A DNA stretch of 64,000 nt from Sulfitobacter mediterraneus. GTDB lineage: Bacteria > Pseudomonadota > Alphaproteobacteria > Rhodobacterales > Rhodobacteraceae. This document shows positions 1 through 9,258 of the stretch, in pieces. The stretch lies in contig NZ_QBKU01000012.1 of the NCBI RefSeq assembly GCF_003054325.1, positions 57,713 through 121,712 of the forward strand. Reading direction: 5' to 3'. Every line of letters starts with the position of its first letter. Position 1 is the first letter of the stretch. The notes beneath the pieces were generated by a model, which saw only the letters and a program-made list of their open reading frames with translations, did not search any database and was not told the origin of the DNA. The position numbers and the translations under genes were made by a program.

Positions 1-679
1 CTATGACGCCGAAACCTCGCTGGAGCAGCTCACCGGTATCATTCAGGGCCTCAATGCCGACCCACGTGTGAACGGGATCATCATTCAGCGCCCCTTGCCG
101 GACCACATCCCGGTCAAAACCCTGCAAAAGCTTGTACATCCGCTCAAGGATGTCGAAGGCATGCACCCCGCGTCTATCGGCAATATTGTCTACAACGATC
201 TGGCGCTTGGCCCCTGTACGGCTGTGGCCGCGGTTGAGATCCTCAAAACCCTTCCGCTGGATATCGAGGGCCTGAACGTCGCGGTGATTGGCCACTCCGA
301 GATCGTTGGCAAACCCATCGCATTTCTGCTGATGGGGCTTGGCGCGACTGTCACTGTTTGCCACCACATGACCCGATCCGTTGCGATGCACAGCCGCGCC
401 GCCGATGCGGTTTTTGTAGCGGTGGGCAAGCCGGGGCTGGTGACGGGCGAGATGCTCAAACCGGGATGCGTTGTCATTGACATTGGCATCAACCGGGTCG
501 ATGGAAAGACCGTTGGCGATGCCGACTACGAAAGCTGCAAGGATGTCGCGGGCTGGATCACACCGGTGCCGGGCGGGGTTGGCCCCGTGACGGTTGCGAC
601 GCTGATGTCCAACGCGGTCCACGCCACAGAAATGCAAATGAACCACTACCGGGACGCCTATGCCCGGACAGATTTTTAA
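1..679 (+). CDS. FolD-like methylenetetrahydrofolate dehydrogenase/cyclohydrolase, divergent copy, 5' end cut by window
   Basis: The reading frame is open from the window edge (first full codon at base 2), so the N-terminus, including the catalytic Lys region, is missing. The protein has the FolD landmarks IIQRPLP, a KDV.G loop, VIGHSEIVGKP (Rossmann region) and the C-terminal [10 protein letters not shown]. Two motifs differ from the neighbouring full-length copy: KDVDG is KDVEG, so the residue equivalent to E. coli FolD Asp121 is Glu, and GRS in the cofactor site is GHS. FolD interconverts methylene-, methenyl- and formyl-tetrahydrofolate. Whether this paralog keeps both activities or NADP preference cannot be told from sequence. 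It ends 12 bases before the second folD and is probably co-transcribed with it. Confidence 0.9.
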   Translation, partial: YDAETSLEQLTGIIQGLNADPRVNGIIIQRPLPDHIPVKTLQKLVHPLKDVEGMHPASIGNIVYNDLALGPCTAVAAVEILKTLPLDIEGLNVAVIGHSEIVGKPIAFLLMGLGATVTVCHHMTRSVAMHSRAADAVFVAVGKPGLVTGEMLKPGCVVIDIGINRVDGKTVGDADYESCKDVAGWITPVPGGVGPVTVATLMSNAVHATEMQMNHYRDAYARTDF

Positions 680-691
680 AGGGAGAGCCTG

Positions 692-1594
692 ATGACAGCT
701 CAGATCATTGACGGAAAAGCCTTTGCAGCCACCGTGCGCGAAAAGGTCGCTGGGCATGTGCAGCGCCTGAAAGCCGATCACGACATCACGCCCGGCCTGG
801 CCGTGGTGCTGGTGGGCGAAGACCCCGCAAGCCAGGTCTATGTCCGGTCCAAGGGTAAACAGACCGTCGAAGTTGGCATGAAATCAGTTGAGCACAAGCT
901 GGATGCAGGCACTTCCGAAGCGGATCTGCTCAAGCTGATTGACGATCTGAACAACGATCCAGAAATCCACGGCATTCTGGTGCAATTGCCACTGCCCGGC
1001 CATCTGGACGAAGATCTGGTGATCAACTCGATCTCGCCCGCCAAAGACGTGGACGGCTTTCACATTTCCAACGTGGGCCTGCTGGGCACCGGTCAAAAAT
1101 CCATGGTGCCTTGCACGCCGCTGGGCTGTTTGATGATGCTGCGCGATCACCATGGGTCGATCTCGGGTATGGACGCCGTTGTCATTGGCCGCTCCAACAT
1201 CGTGGGCAAGCCGATGGCGCAGCTGTTGCTGAACGACAGCTGCACCGTGACCATCGCTCATAGCCGCACCAAAGATCTGGCCGATGTGGTACGCCGGGCC
1301 GATATCGTTGTGGCCGCCGTGGGCCGCCCCGAAATGGTGCCGGGCGACTGGATCAAAGAAGGCGCAACCGTGATCGACGTGGGCATCAACCGTCTGGATG
1401 CGCCGGAAAAGGGCGAAGGCAAGACCAAGCTGGTCGGCGATGTGCATTTCGAAAGCTGCGCCGCGCGCGCCGGGGCCATCACGCCAGTTCCGGGCGGCGT
1501 TGGTCCAATGACGATTGCTTGTTTGCTGGCCAATACGGTCACGGCCTGCTGCCGTGCCAACGGTCTGGAAGAGCCCGAAGGCCTGACGGCCTAA
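692..1594 (+). CDS. folD: FolD bifunctional methylenetetrahydrofolate dehydrogenase / methenyltetrahydrofolate cyclohydrolase
   Basis: A full-length 300-residue FolD. It shows YVRSKGKQ with the catalytic Lys near residue 56, VQLPLP, KDVDGFH, the NADP-binding [11 protein letters not shown] and the C-terminal [12 protein letters not shown]. The cytosolic enzyme oxidises 5,10-methylene-THF with NADP+ and hydrolyses methenyl-THF to 10-formyl-THF. An AGGGAGAG-type ribosome site lies just before the ATG. All canonical catalytic residues are present, unlike in the upstream copy. The stop overlaps the end of the convergent membrane protein gene by four bases. Confidence 0.97.
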   Translation: MTAQIIDGKAFAATVREKVAGHVQRLKADHDITPGLAVVLVGEDPASQVYVRSKGKQTVEVGMKSVEHKLDAGTSEADLLKLIDDLNNDPEIHGILVQLPLPGHLDEDLVINSISPAKDVDGFHISNVGLLGTGQKSMVPCTPLGCLMMLRDHHGSISGMDAVVIGRSNIVGKPMAQLLLNDSCTVTIAHSRTKDLADVVRRADIVVAAVGRPEMVPGDWIKEGATVIDVGINRLDAPEKGEGKTKLVGDVHFESCAARAGAITPVPGGVGPMTIACLLANTVTACCRANGLEEPEGLTA

Positions 1595-1989
1595 CCGCCG
1601 CCCACCACAGAAAACATGATCCGGCCGGGGATAAAGGTAAACGCCCCGGCCACGATCAACCCCCAAAAGACGATGCTTTTCATAATCGCCTGATGTTCGG
1701 CGATCCGGCCCAACCGCGCCGCCCGCACCGCGCCAACAAGGCCATAAAGCACATAGGCCGACAGCAGGTGAATTGGGCTGAACGGGCCAATCAGCCGAAA
1801 CCCCCAAATGCCAAAACTGCTGAGCGCAGTCACCGCCATGGATGCCACCCAAACGCGCCCCATCCGCTTGTGCAGCGGCGTGCCGCGGGGCAGGGTAAAC
1901 ATCAAAACGGCTATCCCCAAGGCCAGCATTGCGGCAATGGCGTGGATCTGGACTATCGGGTCGGCACGCAGCAGCGGTGCAAGGGTCAT
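1591..1989 (-). CDS. DUF2306-like small integral membrane protein
   Basis: About 132 residues with four hydrophobic segments (roughly residues 10-35, 45-65, 70-90 and 105-125) and the [12 protein letters not shown] stretch typical of DUF2306-type predicted membrane proteins. The ATG at 1989 is preferred over one 12 bases upstream because GGAG sits seven bases before it. It converges on folD, with the 3' ends overlapping. The function of the family is not known and no catalytic motif is visible. Confidence 0.8.
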   Translation of the reverse strand: MTLAPLLRADPIVQIHAIAAMLALGIAVLMFTLPRGTPLHKRMGRVWVASMAVTALSSFGIWGFRLIGPFSPIHLLSAYVLYGLVGAVRAARLGRIAEHQAIMKSIVFWGLIVAGAFTFIPGRIMFSVVGGG

Positions 1990-2081
1990 GTCAGGCTCCA
2001 TTGATCAACTGGGGAGGGTTGTGACAGAAACCAGCCAAAGGCCGCGACACCCCTTGCGCGGCTGACATGAGGGACACGCGA

Positions 2082-2834
2082 ATGACGACAAAACCGGGCC
2101 AATTGCATCTGGCGCTTCGTGAACGGCGCGGATTGGTTCTGGCTGCGGCGATCTGGGTTTTGGTGACGGTGGTCTGCGCCCTATCGGGGCCGTTTGGCAC
2201 GATCGATTACCTGTCCCTGCCGGGCCGTTTTGCCTATTGGGCGCTGGTGGTCGGCGTTTCGGTCTGGGGCAGCTTTCTGCCCGATTTGGCAAAAGGCAAA
2301 GCGCCATGGCAGCGCGGCGTGCTTTGGGGTGTTTTTGCCCTTGGGCTAAGCGGGTTCATCGTGATGTTGAACCGCTGGGTGTTTGACATTGATCTGGGGT
2401 GGAGCTTTTTCTTTTACCTGCTGGGGCTGATCGTCATTGTTGTCCTGCTGATCACCGGGTTCATCTGGATGATCCATCAAGCCTACCCCGCCGCCGCAGG
2501 CCCTGAGAATGAGCCGGACGGCACAGCACGTTTTCTGGAGCGCATTCCATATGCACAGCGCGGTCCGCTGGTCCGGATTGAGGCGCAGGATCACTACCTG
2601 AATGTGGTGACAACCAAAGGCGAAAGCCTGATCCTCATGCGGTTCAGCGATGCGGCAGCGGAGCTGGAAAAGGCGCAGGGGCTGGTTGTGCACCGGTCCC
2701 ATTGGATTGCGCTGGAAGCGGTTACGGGCCAACGGCGCAGCAACGGACGGGATTTGCTTGTGATGTCCGACGGCAGCGAAGTGCCCGTAAGCCGCAGCAA
2801 TCGCCCGGCGGCCAAAGCGGCGGGATTGCTCTAG
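2082..2834 (+). CDS. Membrane-anchored LytTR-domain transcriptional regulator
   Basis: About 250 residues. The N-terminal half has four predicted membrane spans (LVLAAAIWVLV, YWALVVGVSV, GVFALGLSGFIV, LLGLIVIVVLL). The C-terminal hundred residues form a LytTR DNA-binding domain (VRIEAQDHYLNVVTTKG, VHRSHWIAL, DGSEVPVSRS). The start at 2082 is chosen because GAGGGA lies eight bases upstream; an ATG at 2067 has no such site. Membrane LytTR proteins often regulate nearby or own genes, but no sensor domain or partner kinase is visible, so the signal is unknown. It transcribes toward the convergent thioesterase gene with a hairpin between them. Confidence 0.88.
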   Translation: MTTKPGQLHLALRERRGLVLAAAIWVLVTVVCALSGPFGTIDYLSLPGRFAYWALVVGVSVWGSFLPDLAKGKAPWQRGVLWGVFALGLSGFIVMLNRWVFDIDLGWSFFFYLLGLIVIVVLLITGFIWMIHQAYPAAAGPENEPDGTARFLERIPYAQRGPLVRIEAQDHYLNVVTTKGESLILMRFSDAAAELEKAQGLVVHRSHWIALEAVTGQRRSNGRDLLVMSDGSEVPVSRSNRPAAKAAGLL

Positions 2835-2854
2835 GGGGTCTGCCCTTAGACCCT
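2835..2854. terminator. Short hairpin between convergent genes
   Basis: GGGTCT at 2836-2841 pairs with AGACCC at 2848-2853 around a six-base loop in the gap between the LytTR gene and the thioesterase stop. There is no long T-run, so it may be a weak bidirectional terminator. Confidence 0.4.
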
Positions 2855-3272
2855 AACCGGCAACCGGCACCATGGTGCCTTGCAAAATCGCAATCAATTT
2901 GCGGGTGCCATCCGTTTCGGCAAACACTTCGGATGTGACCACGCATAGGCGTTTGCCGGGTTTCACAACCTTGCCCACTGCGATCAACCGATCCCCCATG
3001 GCAGGCGCCAGCAGGTTGATCTTGATCTCGGCGGTCACCACTTCACTGTCCAGCGGCAGGGTGGTCAGGGCCGCATAGCCAGCAGCGGAATCGCCAATGG
3101 AAAAGGTCAGCCCCGCGTGGCCAAAGCCCTGTTGCTGCATCGCGCCGGGCAGGATGGGTGCGGTGATCGTGACGCTGCCTCGCGTGACATCCTCCAGCGT
3201 CGCGCCAAGCGTCTCCATCATGCTTTGCGCGCCAAAGCTGCTGTGGATGCGGTCAATCTCTTCGGGGGTCAT
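2853..3272 (-). CDS. PaaI-family hotdog-fold thioesterase
   Basis: 139 residues with the PaaI-type pattern GFGHAGLTFSIGDSAAG around residues 48-65, where a conserved Asp normally supports acyl-CoA thioester hydrolysis, followed by AEIKINLLAPA typical of the hotdog beta-sheet. The likely substrate is an acyl-CoA; which one cannot be said. AGGA precedes the ATG by eight bases. It lies eight bases downstream of pdeM on the same strand, so the two are probably one transcription unit, though a functional link is not obvious. Confidence 0.85.
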   Translation of the reverse strand: MTPEEIDRIHSSFGAQSMMETLGATLEDVTRGSVTITAPILPGAMQQQGFGHAGLTFSIGDSAAGYAALTTLPLDSEVVTAEIKINLLAPAMGDRLIAVGKVVKPGKRLCVVTSEVFAETDGTRKLIAILQGTMVPVAG

Positions 3273-3280
3273 GCATCGTC

Positions 3281-3943
3281 CTATCGCGGCATGGGGATGG
3301 CAATGGGGTTTTTGCCGGTCATGATCGCCTGCGCCTCGGGGCGCATTAGATCGGCCAAAGGTTCGGCACGGCTGCGCAAACCGCCGGTGTAGGTGCCATA
3401 GGCGGGCAGGATCAGACGGTCACTGTCAAAAAGAAACGCAGGCCGCGTGATACTGCGCCCGCGCAGGCTGACACTGGCCTTGGGGTGGTAATGCCCCGAC
3501 ACTTCGCCGCTGGCGCCAGGCAGGGCAATGTGCCGAAAGGTCAGCGGCGCGATGGGCAGTTCAAACAGATGACTGCCGCCAAGGTTCACCGGGCCGGGGT
3601 CGTGGTTGCCCTCAATCCAGACCCAACGCCGCCCCGCTTGCAGGCGAGTGATCCAGAGGCGTTCTTCTTCGGGCAGGGCCAGAGCCGCGCCCAGATCATC
3701 GAAACTATCACCAAGACACACCACGCTGCGGGCGTTGGTTAGGGTCAGATCCGCCGCCAGCCGGGTCAGCGTATCGCGGGTGTCATAGGGGGGCAGGGCC
3801 GCACCGCCACGCCGCGCGATCCGTTCGGACTTGCCCAGATGCAGATCACTGACACAAAGCAGGCTTTGTTCGGCCCACCACAGCGCACCGGAGCCAAGCG
3901 CCATCAATTGCGCGCCTGCCAAAGTGAAATCAAATCCGTTCAT
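3281..3943 (-). CDS. pdeM: Ligase-associated DNA damage response endonuclease PdeM (metallophosphoesterase)
   Basis: 220 residues of calcineurin-like metallophosphoesterase: VSDLHLGKSE (metal site 1), CLGDSFDD (GDxxDD type), IEGNHDPG (GNHD) and GHYHPK (GHxH). These match the small PdeM nucleases that accompany LigD-like ligase and the Lhr-type DEXH helicase in many bacteria. The start at 3943 (MNGFDFTLAG) is chosen because the upstream open frame runs through the transporter terminator and lacks family-like sequence. The matching helicase gene is in the window at 6805-9258, unusually separated from it by a transporter and a regulator. Confidence 0.92.
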   Translation of the reverse strand: MNGFDFTLAGAQLMALGSGALWWAEQSLLCVSDLHLGKSERIARRGGAALPPYDTRDTLTRLAADLTLTNARSVVCLGDSFDDLGAALALPEEERLWITRLQAGRRWVWIEGNHDPGPVNLGGSHLFELPIAPLTFRHIALPGASGEVSGHYHPKASVSLRGRSITRPAFLFDSDRLILPAYGTYTGGLRSRAEPLADLMRPEAQAIMTGKNPIAIPMPR

Positions 3944-4004
3944 CCTATTTTCATGTTGGAAATCTGCGGCTTTGGCAAGGGCCGTGGTGAGCCGCCTTTC
4001 AAAA

Positions 4005-4040
4005 ACGCAACGGCCCGCCAGACCAAAGGTCGGCGGGCCG
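4005..4040 (-). terminator. Intrinsic terminator of the BCCT transporter gene
   Basis: CGGCCCGCC at 4011-4019 pairs with GGCGGGCCG at 4032-4040, extended inside by GACC/GGTC with one bulge and an AAA loop. Read on the minus strand the stem is followed by TTGCGTTTTTG. It lies about 20 bases past the BCCT stop and upstream of pdeM, so pdeM should have its own start of transcription. Confidence 0.8.
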
Positions 4041-4060
4041 CGCAACTGCTCGACGTGTTA

Positions 4061-5719
4061 TTACTGGCTTTCGGATGTGTCCGGATCAAAGGTGGTGGTC
4101 ACGCCCGCCGCTTCGCGCCGGCCATCGTTGTAGATCGCCTTGATCAGCGCGATCCACATCAACACCATCACCAGCGAGAACGGAAGTGCCCCGATCACCA
4201 TCGCCGTCTGGATCGCGGTCAAACCGCCCACCAGCAACAGCGCAGCCACCACAGCCCCAAGAGCCGCACCCCAGAACAGGATGTGCGGACGCGCCTTTGG
4301 CCCTTCGTCGCCCGCAGCATTGATGGTGTTGACGATCAACACAGCCGAGTCCGCAGAGGTGACAAGATAGGTCATCAGCAGAACGACGATGATCACCGCC
4401 ATGCCCCAACCGAGAACCTCACCCAGCATCAGGCCGGTCATGGCAAAGATCTTGTCGCCGTCGCTGGCCCCAAAGATCGCGCCACCGGCAGATCCGTTCA
4501 ACTCCATGTCGATCGCCGTGCCGCCCGCAAAGGAGAACCAGACAAAACACATGATCGCAGGCACAATCAACGCGCCCAGAACAAACTCACGAATGGTCCG
4601 CCCCCGCGAGATCCGTGCAAGAAACAGGCCAACAAAGGGTGCAAACGCCACCCACCATGCCCAATAGAACACGGACCATGCGCCCTGCCAGCCTTCAAGC
4701 TTGTCTGCCACGCCGCCGGTGCCGTCACCGGAATAGACGGTAAACATCATTGACGGCAGGTTGATGATGTATTCCCACATGCCCACGAACAACGCCTGAA
4801 CGCCAAACCAGGTGGAGCCAAACAGCATCAAGAACCCAAGCAGGAAGATCGATAGTCCCATGTTGATATTCGACAGCCACTTGATGCCTTTGCCCACGCC
4901 AGACAGCGCCGACAGGGTCGATGCGCCCATGATGATTACAATCGCAACGATGATGCCCAGCGAGGACGCTGTGCCTTCGTCGTTCATCAGCCATTCACCA
5001 ATGCCGATCCGGCTCATCCCGGCGACAAATTGTTCCACGCCAAAGCCCAGCGTCTGCGCAACCCCAAGGATTGTCGCAATCACCGCGACGATATCAATCA
5101 CGGTGCCCAGCGGACCCGACAGGGCCTTGCCGAACAGCGGTGTCAGCGATGACCGGATGGTCAACGGCAAACCGCGACGATAGGCGAAATAGGCCAAAGA
5201 CAGGCCCGCGATGGCATAAGAGGCCCAAGCCGAGAAGCCCCAGTGCAGGTATGACCATTGGTAGGCATTGATGAAATTCTCTGCCGTGCCGCCCTCAACC
5301 GCGCCCTGAATAACCTCGGGGTTGTTGCGGAAATGGTAAATCGGTTCGGCCACGGCCCAGGTCAACATGCCGACCCCGATGCCCGCGCCAAACATCATCG
5401 AGAACCACGAGAAGTTTGAAAATTCCGGTACATCGTCAGGCAGGCCAAGCTTGAGCCGTCCGGCTGCGGGCCACAGGGCCAGCACGAGACAAACCAGAAC
5501 AAATGAGGCCATTACATAGATGTACCAAAGGCCAAAGTTGGCCAGAATAAAGGTGTTGAACCCCGAGAGGACCGAACCGGCCTGTTCAGGAAAGGCGACG
5601 GCCCAAATGACCAGTGCGCCAACGACCAGTTTTGATGTCACTGTGACATCGACGTTGAAGCCTGAATAAAATCCCTTGTCCGCCGTCTTGATCGGCAGAT
5701 CGGTTAATGGTGGTTGCAT
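4061..5719 (-). CDS. BCCT-family betaine/choline/carnitine-type transporter
   Basis: 552 residues, inner membrane, with the twelve-span hydrophobic pattern of BCCT carriers. Family signatures are visible: FGAGIGVGMLTWAVAEP near residue 112, a tryptophan-rich segment FYWAWWVAFAPFVGLFLARISRGRT (quoted here in two parts: FYWAWWVAFAPF, VGLFLARISRGRT) near residue 350. These carriers import quaternary-ammonium or sulfonium osmolytes such as glycine betaine or DMSP with Na+ or H+; the substrate here is not determinable. It is divergent from a LysR regulator, which may control it, and carries its own terminator. The pair lies between pdeM and lhr. Confidence 0.93.
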   Translation of the reverse strand: MQPPLTDLPIKTADKGFYSGFNVDVTVTSKLVVGALVIWAVAFPEQAGSVLSGFNTFILANFGLWYIYVMASFVLVCLVLALWPAAGRLKLGLPDDVPEFSNFSWFSMMFGAGIGVGMLTWAVAEPIYHFRNNPEVIQGAVEGGTAENFINAYQWSYLHWGFSAWASYAIAGLSLAYFAYRRGLPLTIRSSLTPLFGKALSGPLGTVIDIVAVIATILGVAQTLGFGVEQFVAGMSRIGIGEWLMNDEGTASSLGIIVAIVIIMGASTLSALSGVGKGIKWLSNINMGLSIFLLGFLMLFGSTWFGVQALFVGMWEYIINLPSMMFTVYSGDGTGGVADKLEGWQGAWSVFYWAWWVAFAPFVGLFLARISRGRTIREFVLGALIVPAIMCFVWFSFAGGTAIDMELNGSAGGAIFGASDGDKIFAMTGLMLGEVLGWGMAVIIVVLLMTYLVTSADSAVLIVNTINAAGDEGPKARPHILFWGAALGAVVAALLLVGGLTAIQTAMVIGALPFSLVMVLMWIALIKAIYNDGRREAAGVTTTFDPDTSESQ

Positions 5720-5850
5720 CTTGGTTATTCCCCCCTGTGCCGCCTTGCCTGTGCATGATCTGCGACCGACGCTGATATGAATGGCAAAGCTTTTTCCTAT
5801 GAGGGAAATGTGTAGAGTATGGTTTTTTGCCGTTGAAGTGAGAGAATTGA
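5720..5850. promoter_or_regulatory. Divergent promoter region, BCCT transporter / LysR regulator
   Basis: A 131-base intergenic region between divergently transcribed genes, more AT-rich than its surroundings (AAAGCTTTTTCCTATGAGGG). LysR proteins usually bind such a spacer and regulate the divergent neighbour. No clear T-N11-A site was singled out. Confidence 0.45.
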
Positions 5851-6786
5851 ATGGCCGCCATAACCAATAGCTATCGCCATCTGTTGTGGAGCGTGGCCGA
5901 TCTCTGTGCCTTTGTTGTGGTTTGCCGCAACGGCAGTATCACCCGCGCGGCCAAAGAACTGGGCGTGTCGCAACCCAGTTTGAGCAAACGCATCAAGAAC
6001 CTCGAAGACACTTTGCAGACCAAATTGTTCTTTCGCCGCTCAACCGGGATCGAACTGACAGGCAGTGGTGCGGCGCTGTTTCAGATGGCGGCAGAACCGC
6101 TCGATACTGTTGCCCATCAATTTGACCAGCGCCGCCGCCGCACCGCGCCCAATCGTGTTTTGATCGCCGTTGACTATGCTTTTGCGTCTTTCTGGTTGTT
6201 GCCGCGCCTGCCGATGTTGCGCGAACATTTGGGGGAAATTGATCTAAGGGTTCTGGCCTCGCAAGACCCCCTACAGGAAAGCGAGGTTCAGCCTGACATC
6301 TCGATTTTCATGGCCGCCAAACCCGATGTCGGTCCCGAAGCCCATTTGTTGTTCCCCGAGGCCGTCTCAGCGGTTTCAAGCCCGCAGTTTTTGGAAACGG
6401 CAGGCCCCCTGACGAGTGCCAATGATCTGTGGGATCATCAATCCAAACTGTTGCATCTGGGGTCGGGGAGCACCGCAGCGCCTTGGTTCGACTGGCTGGA
6501 ATGGTTGTCTCACGCAGGCGGGCGCAGCGGGGTTTTGCAAAAGGGGGCAACGTTCAACACCTATGAGATGATTATTCGCGCCGCCGTGTCGGGGCAGGGG
6601 ATCGCGCTGGGTTGGCACAGCCTGATCGACGATCATATCGCCAGTGGCGAGCTGGTCGAGGTGCTGCCGCATGTTGTGACCTCTGGTCGGGGATATTTCA
6701 TCAAGATCAACCACGCCGCGCCGCGCAAGGGGTCGATCACCTCGCGGGTTCAGGACTGGATCGTCAATGAAAGCGGGGCAAAATGA
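5851..6786 (+). CDS. LysR-family transcriptional regulator
   Basis: 311 residues. The N-terminal winged helix-turn-helix is plain (LCAFVVVCRNGSITRAAKEL, GVSQPSLSKRIKNLE, residues 17-60), followed by a LysR substrate-binding domain of periplasmic-binding-protein fold (DLRVLASQDPLQ, AVSGQGIALGWHSLI). The architecture resembles GcvA-type members. The gene is divergent from the BCCT transporter and probably controls it in response to its substrate or a derivative; that link is inferred from position only. Confidence 0.9.
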   Translation: MAAITNSYRHLLWSVADLCAFVVVCRNGSITRAAKELGVSQPSLSKRIKNLEDTLQTKLFFRRSTGIELTGSGAALFQMAAEPLDTVAHQFDQRRRRTAPNRVLIAVDYAFASFWLLPRLPMLREHLGEIDLRVLASQDPLQESEVQPDISIFMAAKPDVGPEAHLLFPEAVSAVSSPQFLETAGPLTSANDLWDHQSKLLHLGSGSTAAPWFDWLEWLSHAGGRSGVLQKGATFNTYEMIIRAAVSGQGIALGWHSLIDDHIASGELVEVLPHVVTSGRGYFIKINHAAPRKGSITSRVQDWIVNESGAK

Positions 6787-6804
6787 CCGGCGCTGCGAGG
6801 CGGC

Positions 6805-9258
6805 TCAAAAGCCCGCCCGCCAACGCGGTTTGTCCGAAGGCGGCGGTGTGATCTGCGCAAGGCCAGAGGTTTCCATCAATCGGGTCGCCTCTTCGGCCAG
6901 CAAGCGTTCCTCTGCTGCGCCTTTGACCGGCACGCGCCCCATCTCAAGGAACAACGGCGCGGCAAGCGGGGTCACCCGCGACAGCCGTTTGTGATCAATC
7001 CGGCCATCGACACGGGCAATCATCTCTTCGATGCGGCCAAAATCAACCAAGCCGCGCAATGCCTCCTCGCGGGTGATCTGCATCATCAGATGATCAGGAT
7101 CATAGCGTAGCAACGTGTCATACAGGATATCGGAAGAAAACGTCGCTTGCCGCCCCGATTTGCGGGCCGAAGGCGTGTTGCGTTCGATCAAGCCCGCAAT
7201 GGTCGCCGAGGCACGAAAGGTGCGTTTCATCACCGCGTTCCCTGCCAGCCATGTCTCAAGCCCATCCTGCAATGCGCCCAGATCAAACAGCGGCGCCGGG
7301 TCATCCAGGGCATCCAGCCCCCAGATCAACGTGGCATAATCCGTGGCGACAAAGCCCATTGGATGCAGGCCCAATTCCTCCATCCGTTTGGTTAGGAGCA
7401 GCCCGAGCGTCTGCATCCCGTTACGGCCCGCAAAGCCGTAAATCACAGTCTGTTCGCGCCCGTCATGGGGGAAGCTTTCGATCAGCAAACGCCCCGGCTG
7501 CGGCAGCTGGCTGACTTCGCGTTGCAGGGTCAACCACTCGGCCGTATGGCGCGGAAGTTCGGGCCAACTGTCTTGGGTGAACATCTGCTGCACCCGCGCA
7601 GAAAGCTGGGTGGAGGTGGCGAATTTCGTGCCCATAAAGGTGGCGATCTTGGGTTTTTTAGCGGCGTCACGGCTGACCTCAACAGTCATCTCGCGCAGGC
7701 CCTCGTATTTGACGATCTGCCCGCCGATCAAAAAGGTATCGCCGGGTGTCAGAGTGGCGGCGAACCCTTCTTCGATTTCACCCAAAGGTTTGCCACCGCG
7801 ATTGCGCCGCATCCGAACCTTGAGCGTGTCGGTGTCCTGTATGGTGCCGATGTTCATGCGGATGCGCTGCGCTGCGCGGGGATCGCGCAACTGCCATTGT
7901 CCGTCGGGCCGCTGCAACAGCCTCTGCCAACGGTCGTAAGCCTGAAGCGCATAGCCGCCCGTGGCACAAAATTCGAGGCAGGCGTCAAATTCTGCGCGGA
8001 ACAGGGCGGCATAGGCACCCGCGCTGGTCATTTCGGCGAACAGATCATCGGCATCAAAAGGGCCGGCACAGGCCGCGATCAGGATATGCTGGCACAGAAC
8101 ATCACGTGGGCCGGGGCCGCGCGGATCACCGTCCAGATCACCGGCCAGCACCGCATCCAATGCAGCCACACATTCCACCACCTCAAACCGGTTTGCAGGC
8201 ACCAGCAGCGCCTTGGACGGCGCATTATAGCGGTGATTGGCGCGGCCAATCCGCTGCACCAGACGTTTGACGTTTTTGGGCGCACCGATCTGGATCACAA
8301 GATCCACATCGCCCCAGTCGATCCCCAGATCCAGACTGCCCGTACAAACAATCGCCCGCAAATCCCCGCGCACCATCGCCGCCTCGACACGGGCGCGTTG
8401 TTCGCGGTCCAGAGATCCGTGATGAATGCCGATGGGCAGGCTGTCTTCATTGGCAAGCCACAGGTTGTGAAAGAAAATCTCTGCCTGCGCACGGGTGTTA
8501 TGAAAGATCAAAGTGGTTTGATGCTTCTTGATCTCCTCAAGCACCGCAGGGATGGCATAGGCCGCGCCGCCGCCCGACCACGGCGGCGCCTCTTCGGTGC
8601 TAAGCATTCGGATGTCCGGCGCAGGGCCGGGATCGGCCTGCAAAATCTCACATGGATCGGGATGCCGCGCCATGAAATGTGCAATCGCTTGCGGATCTTC
8701 GACCGTGGCTGACAAACCCACCCGTTTCAGATCAGGGCAGATCGTCTGCAGCCGCGCCAGCGCCAGCATCATCTGATCGCCACGTTTGCTTTCGGCGAGG
8801 GCGTGAATTTCGTCGATGACCACCCGTTTCAACCCCTTAAACATGCGCGGCGCATCTTCATAGCTGACCAATAGGGCAAGGCTTTCTGGCGTGGTCAGAA
8901 AGATATGCGGCGGATCGGCCCTTTGCCGTTTGCGGCGGGTCGCGGTGGTGTCGCCGGTACGCTCATCAATGGTGATCGGCAGTCCCATTTCCGTGACCGG
9001 GGTGGTCAAGTTCCGTTTGATGTCAGCGGCTAAGGCCTTGAGCGGCGAGATATAAAGCGTATGCATCCCCTGATGGTTCCCGTCGGCCAGATCCACCAGC
9101 GTCGGCAAAAAACCAGAGAGAGTTTTCCCGCCCCCCGTGGGCGCAATCAGCAGCAACGCGGGCGCATCAGCGCGGTCCAGCATCTGTTGCTGATGCGGAT
9201 GGATCGACCAGCCTTTGCTGGCAAACCATTGGTCAAACTTGGGGGGCAGGGCGTTCAT
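6805..9258 (-). CDS. lhr: Ligase-associated DNA damage response DEXH-box helicase (Lhr family)
   Basis: About 817 residues. The helicase core is complete: Walker A APTGGGKT near residue 38, SPLKALA, TTPESLALL, DEIH in VIDEIHALAE, SATV, FHNTRAQAE, and the motif VI region RLVQRIGRANHR. The C-terminal part carries the Lhr-core extensions, ending PRWRAGF. The size and motifs match the short Lhr proteins linked to ATP-dependent DNA ligase and PdeM in a predicted DNA repair set. The start at 9258 (MNALPPKFDQWF) is preferred to a GTG or ATG 16 codons upstream because family members begin there. No ligase gene is in the window. Confidence 0.93.
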   Translation of the reverse strand: MNALPPKFDQWFASKGWSIHPHQQQMLDRADAPALLLIAPTGGGKTLSGFLPTLVDLADGNHQGMHTLYISPLKALAADIKRNLTTPVTEMGLPITIDERTGDTTATRRKRQRADPPHIFLTTPESLALLVSYEDAPRMFKGLKRVVIDEIHALAESKRGDQMMLALARLQTICPDLKRVGLSATVEDPQAIAHFMARHPDPCEILQADPGPAPDIRMLSTEEAPPWSGGGAAYAIPAVLEEIKKHQTTLIFHNTRAQAEIFFHNLWLANEDSLPIGIHHGSLDREQRARVEAAMVRGDLRAIVCTGSLDLGIDWGDVDLVIQIGAPKNVKRLVQRIGRANHRYNAPSKALLVPANRFEVVECVAALDAVLAGDLDGDPRGPGPRDVLCQHILIAACAGPFDADDLFAEMTSAGAYAALFRAEFDACLEFCATGGYALQAYDRWQRLLQRPDGQWQLRDPRAAQRIRMNIGTIQDTDTLKVRMRRNRGGKPLGEIEEGFAATLTPGDTFLIGGQIVKYEGLREMTVEVSRDAAKKPKIATFMGTKFATSTQLSARVQQMFTQDSWPELPRHTAEWLTLQREVSQLPQPGRLLIESFPHDGREQTVIYGFAGRNGMQTLGLLLTKRMEELGLHPMGFVATDYATLIWGLDALDDPAPLFDLGALQDGLETWLAGNAVMKRTFRASATIAGLIERNTPSARKSGRQATFSSDILYDTLLRYDPDHLMMQITREEALRGLVDFGRIEEMIARVDGRIDHKRLSRVTPLAAPLFLEMGRVPVKGAAEERLLAEEATRLMETSGLAQITPPPSDKPRWRAGF

